Of a DNA stretch of 64,000 bases, positions 7,511 to 15,408 are shown piece by piece. How positions within the stretch are numbered: the stretch's first letter is position 1; each line of letters begins with the position of its first letter. The position numbers and the translations under genes are program-made. The stretch spans positions 337,695 through 401,694 of the forward strand of contig NZ_HG529490.1 in NCBI RefSeq assembly GCF_000308275.2. Direction: 5' to 3'. The DNA is from Levyella massiliensis (GTDB lineage Bacteria; Bacillota; Clostridia; Tissierellales; Peptoniphilaceae). A model generated the notes under the pieces. The model ran no database searches and was not told the origin of the DNA. It saw only the letters and a list, made by a program, of their open reading frames with translations.

Positions 7511-9565
7511 ATGAAGCGCAAAAATCGATGGGGGGTACTACTCTCGCTGCTGCTGATCGTCAGCATGGTGGCGGGGATGCTTCCGCATAATGTTGAGGCG
7601 GAAAAGGTAGCAGATCCACCCGGAGTGAACTACGATGCCGAGGGAAACCTGATCATTGAGAATCAGAAGGCTTTGCAGGATAAGATTGAGGAAGCAACCG
7701 CTCTTGGCGTAACGGTCAATGTTACCGATCAAAAAAACGATCCCATTTACGTTGGAAAGGCTACAGCATTAACGGCTGCTAAGACAACGATCGAGAGCAA
7801 CAATACAGACGCTATAAAGGCACTGGATAACGCCATCAACGCGCAGAAGAAAAATAATATGGATTATCAAACGCTATTGAAAGACTCATTCAAGGACATC
7901 CAGGGGACAGAGTGGACGTTTGGGGATATTCAGAATTTTATTTTAACCGACAAGGAAAAACAACTTTCTAAGGATAAGCAGTTGGCCCTCATGGTACAAA
8001 GAATGTCCGCCGCATCGGTGGTTACGCCGAGTTCTGAGACGAAGCTAATCAAGACGAATCTTAAAAATCCTGGCTATCTGACTGAGGGCGATACGCTTCG
8101 CTATGAAAAGGTCTTGCAGGATAGCGCTACAGATAAATGGGTTGATTTTAAGCTGACGATTAAAAGGATTGATCTCGTTCACACACCGTATAAAGAGGGC
8201 GAAGCCAAAAAAACCGAACTTAAGCCCAATAAAAACCATTCTGCACATGATATAGACCCGGCCAAACCGTTAATTTACTATTCCTGCGACGATCTCACTA
8301 TTCAAGTGGACTTTTTAAAACATGGAACGGACGAGCCGATTTCCATCATTCCCATTCTTGTTTTTGTGGATGTTGACGTTACACAGGCGGTTAAGTTGGA
8401 ATCTCCTGCATCACATAATGCTCTTAAGGGAAAGAAGTTGGACTACGATGCAACGAACGACAAATTCTATGATGCGATAGGGGATGATGATGGGAACCCT
8501 GATGGTGATGATCGAGATAATTGGGTGATGTTTAGCACCGGCGCGACAACGGGCTTTACGTATACGTTCTATACGCAAAGGAAGAATTTTACAGGCGTCA
8601 TTCAAGGCATCGGCGGCGACAGCGTGAAGTACACTCCGCCGGCGAAGCCAAAGAGCGAAACGGTTAACGTGACTCGCATAAAGCAGCCGATTTATCACCA
8701 GGTGCGCTACGCGTTTGTGGGTGACATTCCCCAAGGGATACCAGCGCCTGTAGACGAGAACAACTATCTTTTCAATACACCTCGCGCGAAGTCGCCTGAA
8801 TTATCCAAACAGACCGATAGCCAAGGAACTTGGACGTTTTCCGGTTGGTGCGATGATGAAAAGTTAACGAAGCCTATCACGGATCAGGCGCCTGTGACAA
8901 AGGACGAAATCATCTATGGAAAATGGTCGCTAAACCCTTACACCTCCGTTTCCGTACAAAAAATCTGGAAAGGCCGGGCGGCGAAGGAAGTGGAAATCCA
9001 GCTTTTAGCAAATGGCAAGGTAAAAGAGACGAAGAAGCTGACCGCAAACGATCAATGGAAGTGGACATTTAACCAGCTATTGACTAATGATGATAACGAA
9101 AATCCAATTGCCTATACGGTTACTGAAACACCTTTGAAGGGATATCAGACAACGATTACCGGAGATGCGGCCGGCGGCTTTATTATTACCAATAGAAAGA
9201 AAACTTCTTTCACCCCACCAACAATCTCCTCCTCTTCCAGCGAGAGCAGCTCGTTGCCACTTAGCTCCGACTCGACGAGCGATGTCCCGGATATTCCTCA
9301 GACGCCGGAAGATCCGCCGGAAACGTCGACACCGACACCTACGCCTACGCCGACACCTTCGCCTACGCCGACACCTACGCCTATGCCGACACCTTCGCCT
9401 ATGCCGACACCGACGCCAAAGCCAACACCGACGCCGACGAAAACAAACGTTAACGCTCCAAAGACCGGGGAAATGCAAAATCACATCTTGGATGTCGCTT
9501 TGTTTGGTTTCGTTGCTACGGCTATCAGTTTAGTTATATTGAAGAAAAGAAAATCGACGCATTGA
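7511..9565 (+). CDS. cell-wall-anchored SHIRT/Cna-B surface protein
   Basis: 684 aa. Signal peptide 1-~31 (basic start, hydrophobic core, cleavage near VEA). Residues ~32-390 show no family I can name and include an Asp-rich calcium-like stretch (GDDDGNPDGDD). Residues ~397-472 match a SHIRT-type domain (TWTFSGW ... GKWSL). Residues ~476-561 are a Cna-B domain (VSVQKIWKG ... YTVTETPLKGYQT ... ITNRKK), a fold often stabilised by Lys-Asn isopeptide bonds. A Ser- then Pro/Thr-rich stalk (~565-645) leads to the sorting signal NAPKTG (648-653), a membrane helix and KKRK. The motif departs from LPXTG in its first residue, but position and tail fit sortase anchoring. Probable adhesin. RBS GGGGAGGAG. 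Confidence 0.88.
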   Translation: MKRKNRWGVLLSLLLIVSMVAGMLPHNVEAEKVADPPGVNYDAEGNLIIENQKALQDKIEEATALGVTVNVTDQKNDPIYVGKATALTAAKTTIESNNTDAIKALDNAINAQKKNNMDYQTLLKDSFKDIQGTEWTFGDIQNFILTDKEKQLSKDKQLALMVQRMSAASVVTPSSETKLIKTNLKNPGYLTEGDTLRYEKVLQDSATDKWVDFKLTIKRIDLVHTPYKEGEAKKTELKPNKNHSAHDIDPAKPLIYYSCDDLTIQVDFLKHGTDEPISIIPILVFVDVDVTQAVKLESPASHNALKGKKLDYDATNDKFYDAIGDDDGNPDGDDRDNWVMFSTGATTGFTYTFYTQRKNFTGVIQGIGGDSVKYTPPAKPKSETVNVTRIKQPIYHQVRYAFVGDIPQGIPAPVDENNYLFNTPRAKSPELSKQTDSQGTWTFSGWCDDEKLTKPITDQAPVTKDEIIYGKWSLNPYTSVSVQKIWKGRAAKEVEIQLLANGKVKETKKLTANDQWKWTFNQLLTNDDNENPIAYTVTETPLKGYQTTITGDAAGGFIITNRKKTSFTPPTISSSSSESSSLPLSSDSTSDVPDIPQTPEDPPETSTPTPTPTPTPSPTPTPTPMPTPSPMPTPTPKPTPTPTKTNVNAPKTGEMQNHILDVALFGFVATAISLVILKKRKSTH
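9331..9440 (+). repeat. Pro/Thr-coding short tandem repeats
   Basis: Degenerate repeats of six bases (CCGACA/CCTACG type) encode the TPTPSP stalk of the surface protein. All copies stay in frame (multiples of 6 bp), so slippage would lengthen or shorten the stalk without breaking the protein. Confidence 0.8.
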
Positions 9566-9658
9566 CGAGGAGAAAAACACAAAGAATTATCGTTTTCTGT
9601 TTAGGGAATCTTTTTCCGGGTACTATAGGAATAACAAAGAAAGAAGGAGGTGAGACCC

Positions 9659-9733
9659 TTGGACACTGAACATTCTTTCTTGAGGGAATCACCGAATTCC
9701 CTCAAGAGCCTGACTATCAAAACCCAAGCATGA
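9659..9733 (+). CDS. possible 24-codon leader peptide
   Basis: TTG start 8 bases after GGAGG of a perfect AAGGAGGTGA site (9644-9653), the best ribosome site in the neighbourhood; TGA at 9731-9733. The peptide starts LDTEHSFLRESP and ends TIKTQA. The frame spans the 9679-9706 hairpin. No family is recognised; it may be a translated leader, or the site may serve another purpose. Confidence 0.4.
   Translation: MDTEHSFLRESPNSLKSLTIKTQA
9679..9706 (+). repeat. perfect 11-bp inverted repeat
   Basis: CTTGAGGGAAT / ATTCCCTCAAG with loop CACCGA. It is not followed by a T run, so it is not a terminator. It lies inside the 24-codon frame, where a translating ribosome would melt it. Confidence 0.8.
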
Positions 9734-9985
9734 CCCTGCATTTAGCAAGAAGTACCAGATAGCGAGAGACGGACTTTCCGTAACAGGGTATTGTGCACAG
9801 CGTTCTTCTTGACGGATCGGTGAACGGAGAAAAGGAAATCAATAGTTTCTATGAACGGATCAGGCAGCGGCCTGTGTGCATAGATTGAGTGTATCCGGCA
9901 AAGAAAACATGGTTTTGATTACAATTGAATAGGATATCAGCATAACATTGATATGACAGTATTAAAGTACTTCGAACCGAAACCA

Positions 9986-10021
9986 AAGAGCGCCGTTGCG
10001 ATAACGGCGCTCTTCTTTTTG
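9986..10021 (+). terminator. rho-independent terminator
   Basis: Perfect 12-bp GC-rich stem AAGAGCGCCGTT (9986-9997) / AACGGCGCTCTT (10003-10014), loop GCGAT, then CTTTTTG. It ends whatever transcript crosses 9566-9985. Confidence 0.9.
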
Positions 10022-10214
10022 CGATAATACGGAAAAACTCATCCTTCAAACGAGTAAAACCTGCGAACGTCGAGCGGATGCTGTGCGAAAGGATGTAAGC
10101 ATGGTACACTAAAGTGACTTGATTCGCCGACAGAAACTTCAGTCGGTATGTCGCAACAGCATCAATAGGATGCCTCAATAATAAAGGGAAGAGAATTCCC
10201 GGAAAGAGGACAAT

Positions 10215-10730
10215 ATGAAAAATCCAATCGTAACGTTTACGCTCGCGCAGGGCACGATTCAGGCGGAGCTGTATCCGGAAAAAGCGCCGAATACCGTGAA
10301 CAATTTTGTTTCCTTGGTGAAGAAGGGCTTCTATGATGGCCTGATCTTTCATCGCGTCATTGAGGGATTTATGATTCAAGGTGGCGATCCGGAAGGTACC
10401 GGCATGGGCGGTCCGGGATATTGCATTGCCGGCGAATTTGCCCACAATGGTTTTGCCAATGCCATTAAGCATGAACCGGGTGTGCTCTCCATGGCTCGAG
10501 CGATGGATCCGAATTCAGCGGGCAGCCAGTTCTTCATCATGCATAAAGCCGCACCGTATCTGGATGGCGAATATGCGGCCTTCGGAAAAGTTATTGAAGG
10601 CATGGATGTGGTGAATACCATTGCTGAAACAGATACGGACGCAGGGGATCGTCCACTCGAAGAAGTGGTGATGCAAAAGGTCACGGTTGAGACATTCGGA
10701 GAAGACTATCCGGAACCGGAGAAGCAATAA
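10215..10730 (+). CDS. peptidyl-prolyl cis-trans isomerase, cyclophilin type
   Basis: 171 aa, single cyclophilin domain: NTVNNFVSLVKKGFYDGLIF, FHRVIEGFMIQGGDPEGTG, SAGSQFFI and FGKVIEGMDVV are the active-site and core signatures (Arg in FHR is catalytic). It catalyses proline isomerisation during folding. No signal peptide, so cytosolic. RBS AGAGGA precedes the ATG. Monocistronic, ended by the terminator at 10755. PpiB-like. Confidence 0.95.
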   Translation: MKNPIVTFTLAQGTIQAELYPEKAPNTVNNFVSLVKKGFYDGLIFHRVIEGFMIQGGDPEGTGMGGPGYCIAGEFAHNGFANAIKHEPGVLSMARAMDPNSAGSQFFIMHKAAPYLDGEYAAFGKVIEGMDVVNTIAETDTDAGDRPLEEVVMQKVTVETFGEDYPEPEKQ

Positions 10731-10754
10731 GGTCGAAAGACGTAAGGATAAAGC

Positions 10755-10792
10755 AAAACCGCTTGGAATTCATAATTCCAAGCGGTTTTTTC
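10755..10792. terminator. bidirectional terminator
   Basis: 16-bp perfect stem AAAACCGCTTGGAATT (10755-10770) / AATTCCAAGCGGTTTT (10774-10789), three-base loop, continuing T run. It ends the cyclophilin mRNA on the plus strand and the tRNA-Thr transcript on the minus strand. Confidence 0.92.
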
Positions 10793-10794
10793 TA

Positions 10795-10867
10795 AGCCGG
10801 CAAAAGGACTTGAACCCTCAACCCTCTGATTACGATTCAGATGCTCTACCACTTGAGCTATGCCGGC
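10795..10867 (-). tRNA. tRNA-Thr (anticodon CGT)
   Basis: 73 nt, CCA not encoded, discriminator U. Acceptor GCCGGCA/TGCCGGC, D arm GCTCAAGTGGTAGAGC, anticodon stem TCTGA/TCAGA with loop ATCGTAA (anticodon CGT, reads ACG), T arm GGTTCAAGTCC. Confidence 0.95.
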
Positions 10868-10882
10868 GAGAATTACTTGCCT

Positions 10883-10911
10883 ATTATAACAAGCGATACG
10901 CAACCTTGCAA
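10883..10911 (-). promoter_or_regulatory. sigma-A promoter of tRNA-Thr
   Basis: Minus strand: TTGCAA (10911-10906), 17-bp spacer, perfect TATAAT (10888-10883), 15 bases before the tRNA. Same design as the tRNA-Ala promoter. Confidence 0.85.
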
Positions 10912-10921
10912 GTTAAAGTGG

Positions 10922-10959
10922 AAAAAATGTGCCCGTCGGCAAAACCGGCATTTACGGGC
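10922..10959 (-). terminator. probable terminator of brnQ
   Basis: On the minus strand GCCCGT ... CCGG ... CCG ACGGGC forms a stem with internal bulge, followed by ACATTTTTT. It lies about 50 bases after the brnQ stop codon. Confidence 0.55.
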
Positions 10960-11009
10960 CAAAACAGGCACAGCTGAAGATGACCCGTAAATGCGATGCA
11001 TCGTCACGG

Positions 11010-12365
11010 TTACGCCTGAACGTTGTCAGTAAGCGGCGTAGCGATTTGCGATTTTTCCGTCGGCAATAAGAATTTCTCTACCAAACAGGCAACCAGCAAT
11101 ACGAAAAGCGTCGGTACCATCCATCCGAGACCGTTTTCCGATAAGGGGAGCATGGCGTACAAACTTTTCGGGATTAGCTGCAGGGAAAAGGTAGTGCGCA
11201 ACATATCAAATAGCGGGAAAAGAACAGAGACGAAGGCAGCGGCGCGATAGGAGAGTGTACCGAAGTGCAGACGTTCCTGCGTCATGCCCATCACGATTAA
11301 TATCAGCGATACCGGATAGATGACGGTAAGAAGCGGTACAGAGTAAGCAAGCAAGGTATTGAGTCCGAAGTTGGCCGTTAGGAAGGAACAACCGGTCCAT
11401 ACGATGACCCAGGTGCGGTAGGACAACTTTTCATGGAAGAGATGATGGAAATATTCCGCACCGGAGGTGATCAGGCCAACACAGGTGGTGAGGCACGCCA
11501 GTGTGAAGATGCTAGCTAATAGCACCAGACCGAAATCTCCAAGCGCAATCTGCATGGAATGGCTCAAGATGACGGCACCGTTTTTTGCGCCGGCCAGGGT
11601 TTCGGAGGATATCATACCGATCATGGAAAGCATTGCGTAAACGAGGAAAAGCATCAGTCCGGCTATAATTCCGGCATGCTTCGTATATTGCGTGACACGA
11701 TGGTCGTCTTTGATGCCGAAACGTCGCACGGCCATACTGATGACAAAGCCGAAGTTCAGGGCAGCAATGGCGTCCATGGTGCCATAACCGGCCACAAAGC
11801 CCTGTACGACAGGCGCCTTTGCGTAATTGCCGACAGCAGGGGCGACGGATTTCGGTAACATCATCAGGCGCGCAAACATGGCTACGATTAACACCAATAA
11901 AACCGGCGTTAAATATTTACCGATGCGCTTTACCAATTGATTCGGCTTGAAGCAGATCCAAAGGGCGGTGGAAAAGAATACAAACGTATAGACGAGGCGT
12001 ACCAAAGTCGGGGAGACATCATTTGACAGATAGGGTGCAATGGCCATTTCAAATGGCACCGATCCGGCACGCGGGATACCCAGACCGGGGCCGATCGATA
12101 AGTAAATCGCCGTCGTAAAGACGATGGAGAAGAGGGGGCCGACGCGGCGGGCCAGCACGGATAGGCCACCCGTTTTTCCGACAGCAATAGTGCCGAGAAC
12201 GGGAAAAATAACGGCCGTGACGGCAAAGCTTAATAACGCAAGAAACATCGCGCTTCCCGCCTGATTGCCAAGCAAGGGTGGGAAGATGAGGTTGCCGGCG
12301 CCGAAAAACAGGCCGAACAGCATGACGGAAAGTTGCAAAAACTGACTTCGGGATAATTTGGACAT
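11010..12365 (-). CDS. brnQ: branched-chain amino acid carrier BrnQ
   Basis: 451 aa, about twelve membrane helices, starting MSKLSRSQFLQLSVMLFGLF. The signature GAGNLIFPPLLG near residue 22 is typical of the LIVCS family, which imports leucine, isoleucine and valine with Na+ or H+. RBS AGGAGGA sits 5 bases before ATG. The gene is monocistronic behind a T-box leader (12412-12640), so its expression should rise when a branched-chain tRNA is uncharged. This supports the transport assignment. Confidence 0.95.
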   Translation of the reverse strand: MSKLSRSQFLQLSVMLFGLFFGAGNLIFPPLLGNQAGSAMFLALLSFAVTAVIFPVLGTIAVGKTGGLSVLARRVGPLFSIVFTTAIYLSIGPGLGIPRAGSVPFEMAIAPYLSNDVSPTLVRLVYTFVFFSTALWICFKPNQLVKRIGKYLTPVLLVLIVAMFARLMMLPKSVAPAVGNYAKAPVVQGFVAGYGTMDAIAALNFGFVISMAVRRFGIKDDHRVTQYTKHAGIIAGLMLFLVYAMLSMIGMISSETLAGAKNGAVILSHSMQIALGDFGLVLLASIFTLACLTTCVGLITSGAEYFHHLFHEKLSYRTWVIVWTGCSFLTANFGLNTLLAYSVPLLTVIYPVSLILIVMGMTQERLHFGTLSYRAAAFVSVLFPLFDMLRTTFSLQLIPKSLYAMLPLSENGLGWMVPTLFVLLVACLVEKFLLPTEKSQIATPLTDNVQA

Positions 12366-12411
12366 ATGTTCCTCCTATAAATTCCTGTGGATTTTGCCTA
12401 TAAAAATCAAT

Positions 12412-12640
12412 AAAAAAAGTCCTTTGTCTGTACAGACAAAGGACGAAATTTTCCGCGGTACCACCTTTTTTCTTATCGAAATAAGCACTCTAGCATCTAT
12501 CAATGCCGGGTATTGATAACGCATACCACTGCGACAAATCTTACTGTAGTTCAGACTTGCACCGAGAAAAAGGATTTTCCGCCTGCTTCCGATATAAGCT
12601 TTCACCAAACGCTTACTCTCTGTGATCTTCTCCAAACGTA
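12412..12640 (-). promoter_or_regulatory. T-box riboswitch upstream of brnQ
   Basis: On the minus strand the leader carries the T-box core AAGGTGGTACCGCGG (12467-12453), followed by a perfect terminator GTCCTTTGTCTG/CAGACAAAGGAC (12444-12419) and seven T residues (12418-12412). The T-box core can pair to form the competing antiterminator. Upstream, GAAGATCACAGAGAG (from about 12630) fits the base of stem I. In the 3' side of stem I the sequence GAACTACAG suggests a CUA (leucine) specifier, but I could not fold the stem, so the codon is tentative. Confidence 0.93.
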
Positions 12641-12680
12641 CTCGTTTTTTCTATAGGTTTTTCTATTGATTTTTATGGTT

Positions 12681-12713
12681 TGTCATTTTAAAGCATTTAA
12701 AATGACAGGTCAA
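12681..12713 (-). promoter_or_regulatory. brnQ promoter with embedded palindrome
   Basis: Minus strand TTGACC (12713-12708), 17-bp spacer, TAAAAT (12690-12685). The spacer and -10 are covered by a perfect inverted repeat, TGTCATTTTAAA (12681-12692) / TTTAAAATGACA (12696-12707), with a 3-base centre. The position suggests an operator for an unidentified repressor, acting in addition to the T-box. Confidence 0.7.
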
Positions 12714-12727
12714 GATTTTTTTAAGAC

Positions 12728-12757
12728 TTGCCAAGGCTGCTTATGAATGACTACAAT
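12728..12757 (+). promoter_or_regulatory. promoter of prolyl aminopeptidase
   Basis: TTGCCA (12728-12733), 18-bp spacer, TACAAT (12752-12757). It diverges from the brnQ promoter with only 15 bases between the two -35 boxes. A small hairpin AGCACC/GGTGCT lies in the leader (about 12782-12799). Confidence 0.6.
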
Positions 12758-12822
12758 TCTTAGAGCGAAACGATCTCTTAAAGCACCGAGTATGGTGCTG
12801 CGCATAGAAAGAAGGAGAACTG

Positions 12823-13749
12823 ATGGCAATGATTCAGAACGATATGCCGGTACGTCAGGCGTTTCACTTGCCGGTGGATGCTACGCATCGTTTGTATGTT
12901 GAGGATTGCGGCAATCCGGAAGGCATTCCGGTTATTTTTTTACATGGTGGTCCGGGCGGCCATATCGAGCCGATCTGTCGCACGTTTTTTGCTCCCGAAA
13001 AGTATCGGGTGATTCTGTTTGACCAGCGCGGTTGCGGAAAAAGCCGGCCGTTTTTATCGGTGGAAGAAAATACGCCGTTTAGCGGCGTGGCCGATATAGA
13101 AGCCATTCGCACGCATTTGAACATTGATACCTGGGTGGTGTTCGGCGGTTCGTACGGTTCCTCGCTGGCATTAACTTATGCCATTTTACATCCGGATCGT
13201 ATTCGTCACATGATTCTGCGCGGTGTGTTTTTGGGCAGAAAGTCCGATGAGGATTGGCTGTATCGCGGCGGAGCAGGCGCCTTTTATCCCGAGCAATATG
13301 ACTATTTCCGCGATTTTATTTCGAAAGAGACGGATGTGGTGGACGGATACCATGCAGCCATGACGGGAGAGGATGAAGAAAGAAAAGAGGAAGCCTTTCG
13401 GCGATGGGCAAAATGGGAAGATTCTCTTGTGACGTTGCTGCCGCATTTTCCGGATCCTAAAACGCTTAGCGATGAAGAACGTTCGATTGCACGATTGGAA
13501 AACCACTTTTTTTATCATCATATGTTTTATCCGAGCGATAATTATTTGTTGGAAAATGCGAAGACCTATGCGCATATTCCTATGGATATCGTGCAGGGGC
13601 GCTATGATGTCATCTGTCCGCCCTCCGGCGCTTATGCGCTGGCGAAGGCATCGCCAAGGGCGAAATTACACTTGGTGGAAGCCGGCGGGCACAGTCCGTA
13701 TGATACGGTGATGTTTGAGAAATTAAAAGAGATCCTAGCAACGTTATAA
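12823..13749 (+). CDS. pip: prolyl aminopeptidase (proline iminopeptidase)
   Basis: 308 aa alpha/beta hydrolase of peptidase family S33. Oxyanion-hole motif HGGPGG, FDQRGCGKS, nucleophile elbow GGSYGSS (Ser110), then QGRYDVICP with the Asp and GGHSPYD with the catalytic His. It releases N-terminal proline from peptides in the cytosol and so supplies amino acids, which suits the neighbouring BrnQ carrier and NSS transporter. RBS AAGGAGAA. Own promoter and terminator. Confidence 0.93.
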   Translation: MAMIQNDMPVRQAFHLPVDATHRLYVEDCGNPEGIPVIFLHGGPGGHIEPICRTFFAPEKYRVILFDQRGCGKSRPFLSVEENTPFSGVADIEAIRTHLNIDTWVVFGGSYGSSLALTYAILHPDRIRHMILRGVFLGRKSDEDWLYRGGAGAFYPEQYDYFRDFISKETDVVDGYHAAMTGEDEERKEEAFRRWAKWEDSLVTLLPHFPDPKTLSDEERSIARLENHFFYHHMFYPSDNYLLENAKTYAHIPMDIVQGRYDVICPPSGAYALAKASPRAKLHLVEAGGHSPYDTVMFEKLKEILATL

Positions 13750-13750
13750 A

Positions 13751-13781
13751 AAAAGCCTCCCGTGGAAAACGGGAGGCTTTT
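13751..13781. terminator. terminator between pip and the NSS transporter gene
   Basis: 13-bp perfect stem AAAAGCCTCCCGT (13751-13763) / ACGGGAGGCTTTT (13769-13781). A/T runs at both ends allow use from both strands. Confidence 0.85.
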
Positions 13782-13807
13782 GCCGATTATGAAAGGGACA
13801 CATGGCA

Positions 13808-15205
13808 TCACTGGATGAGCTTGTTCAAAAGTCCTGTGGATTGCAGGAAAAGAATGAACATAATGACGGGCAGAAAATATTTCACCATGACCGCATAAAG
13901 GCGTTTGCGTCGATACACTCTACCGCCACGTTCAACTTCTTCAAGGATCCAGGAGGGTTTCATGACCCAACCGATGAATATCGATGAAAGGAAGGCAACC
14001 AGAGGCATCATACAGCTGTTACTGATGTAGTCCATGATATCCAGAAGCTGCCCGATGCTGCCGTTGGGTAGGGGGACTTCCACGTAAAAGCGACTGTAGC
14101 CTAGGGCGATCACGGCAGTTGCCACAAGATAGATCGCGGAAAGAACAATGGTGGTACGCTTGCGATCGGTGTGCAGGATTTCAATACAGTTCGCCACAAT
14201 GGATTCCAATACCGAGATGCAAGAAGTCAGAGCGGCAAATGCGGTCAAAAAGAAGAAGGCCAGTCCGATTATTCGGCCACCGTAAGGCATTTGAAAAAAT
14301 ACTTTTGGTAAGGAGATGAACATGAGGCCGGGACCAGCTGACATTCCGTCCAATCCCAAGAAAACAAAGACGGCCGGTATAATCATAACTCCGGCAAGTA
14401 TTGCCACACCGGTATCCATGGATTCAATGAGTGAGACGGATTTATTTAAATCCACATCCTTTTTCACATACGAGCCGTAGGTAATCATGATACCCATGGA
14501 TACGCTGAGCGAAAAAAAGAGTTGGCTCATGGCGTCCAAGGCAATCTGTAAAAAGCGAGAAAGCGTCATGCCGTTAAAATTCGGCTTGAGATAGACAAAA
14601 AGGCCCTGTAATCCGGTGCGCAGCTCTCCGGACGGTGTTTCATAACGCAAGGTCAGAGAATAGAGAGCAATGCCGACCACCATCACGAGGAGTACGGGCA
14701 TAATCATGGTGGAAACGCGCTCAATTCCCTTTTCCACGCCACCGTAGACAATCAGCGCCGTAAGGGCCATGAACAGCAGACTGTACCATACCGATGCGGA
14801 AGAGGAGATAAAGGATGAGAAGAAGCCTCCATTTGAAGCCGACTGCAAATTCCCGGTTAAGAAAACACGAATATAGTAGAGCACCCAGCCGCCGATGACG
14901 GAGTAATACGTCATAATCAACACGGGAACAAGAAAAGTCAAAATACCTAAAAATTTCCATTTCTTGTGCATCGATTCATACGCATGAACAGCACTTTTCC
15001 CGGTTCGGCGACCGATGGCTAAATCGGTTGTCAGGAGTACGAAACCGACTGTCAGAATGAGCGCAAGATAAACAAGCAGAAAAACGCCGCCGCCGTCCTT
15101 TGCTGCCAGATAGGGAAAACGCCAAAGATTTCCCACACCGATGGCACTGCCTGCCGCTGCAAACACAAAGCCGATTTGCCCTGTAAATCCTGATTTTTTC
15201 TTCAC
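13808..15205 (-). CDS. sodium-dependent NSS-family transporter
   Basis: 465 aa, eleven to twelve membrane helices, GTG start with GAGG upstream. The N-terminal signature GSAIGVGNLWRFPYLAAKDG is the Na+/substrate-binding first helix of the neurotransmitter:sodium symporter family (LeuT/MhsT-like). Bacterial members import amino acids such as tryptophan, tyrosine or leucine with Na+. The substrate cannot be read from the sequence. Monocistronic. Confidence 0.93.
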   Translation of the reverse strand: MKKKSGFTGQIGFVFAAAGSAIGVGNLWRFPYLAAKDGGGVFLLVYLALILTVGFVLLTTDLAIGRRTGKSAVHAYESMHKKWKFLGILTFLVPVLIMTYYSVIGGWVLYYIRVFLTGNLQSASNGGFFSSFISSSASVWYSLLFMALTALIVYGGVEKGIERVSTMIMPVLLVMVVGIALYSLTLRYETPSGELRTGLQGLFVYLKPNFNGMTLSRFLQIALDAMSQLFFSLSVSMGIMITYGSYVKKDVDLNKSVSLIESMDTGVAILAGVMIIPAVFVFLGLDGMSAGPGLMFISLPKVFFQMPYGGRIIGLAFFFLTAFAALTSCISVLESIVANCIEILHTDRKRTTIVLSAIYLVATAVIALGYSRFYVEVPLPNGSIGQLLDIMDYISNSCMMPLVAFLSSIFIGWVMKPSWILEEVERGGRVYRRKRLYAVMVKYFLPVIMFILFLQSTGLLNKLIQ

Positions 15206-15300
15206 GATAAAGCCTCGATTCCTTTAAATTGGTAAAAAAAAACGCGACCTCAGGCGATTTATCCCAAGTCGACCTGCGTATTCGGTTGCGTATTTTTAGT

Positions 15301-15329
15301 ATTATACACGTTATGAACAGGAATGCCAG
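15301..15329 (-). promoter_or_regulatory. promoter of the NSS transporter
   Basis: Minus strand CTGGCA (15329-15324), 17-bp spacer, TATAAT (15306-15301), giving a leader of about 90 bases. Confidence 0.6.
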
Positions 15330-15360
15330 AATTTGTTTTGAGATGGAGGGCAGCCGTGAC

Positions 15361-15396
15361 AAAAAAAGAGCTCCGACATGCCAATGTCGAAGCTCT
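15361..15396 (-). terminator. terminator of the zinc metallopeptidase gene
   Basis: Stem AGAGCT-C-CGACAT / ATGTCG-A-AGCTCT with one mismatch, followed on the minus strand by seven T residues (15367-15361). Confidence 0.85.
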
Positions 15397-15408
15397 GTTA
15401 CGAAAGGA

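Larger units (their letters stand above)
9566..10214 (+). other. 649-base non-coding region with structured leader-like elements
   Basis: No conserved protein. In order it holds a possible promoter (TTGACG 9562, AATTAT 9585), a perfect Shine-Dalgarno with a 24-codon TTG frame (9659-9733) that contains a perfect hairpin, about 250 bases without recognised features, and a strong terminator at 9986-10020. From 10021 to 10214 it holds the cyclophilin promoter region (extended -10 TGGTACACT at 10102-10110). It could be the 3' UTR of the surface-protein mRNA or a separate RNA of about 400 nt. Confidence 0.6.

Noticed and set aside
9077-9533. Arg-rich long frames opposite and in a second frame of the surface-protein stalk
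   Set aside because: Arg-rich by-products of the Pro/Thr codon repeats, inside a well-supported gene, with no start signals.
9566-10021. tmRNA, RNase P RNA or 6S RNA
   Set aside because: I looked for the tRNA-like ends and resume codon frame of tmRNA, the GAGGAAAGTCC core of RNase P RNA and the rod shape of 6S RNA; none is present.
9849-10472. 207-codon minus-strand frame across 9849-10472
   Set aside because: It crosses a strong terminator and is antisense to the cyclophilin gene; no family similarity is visible.
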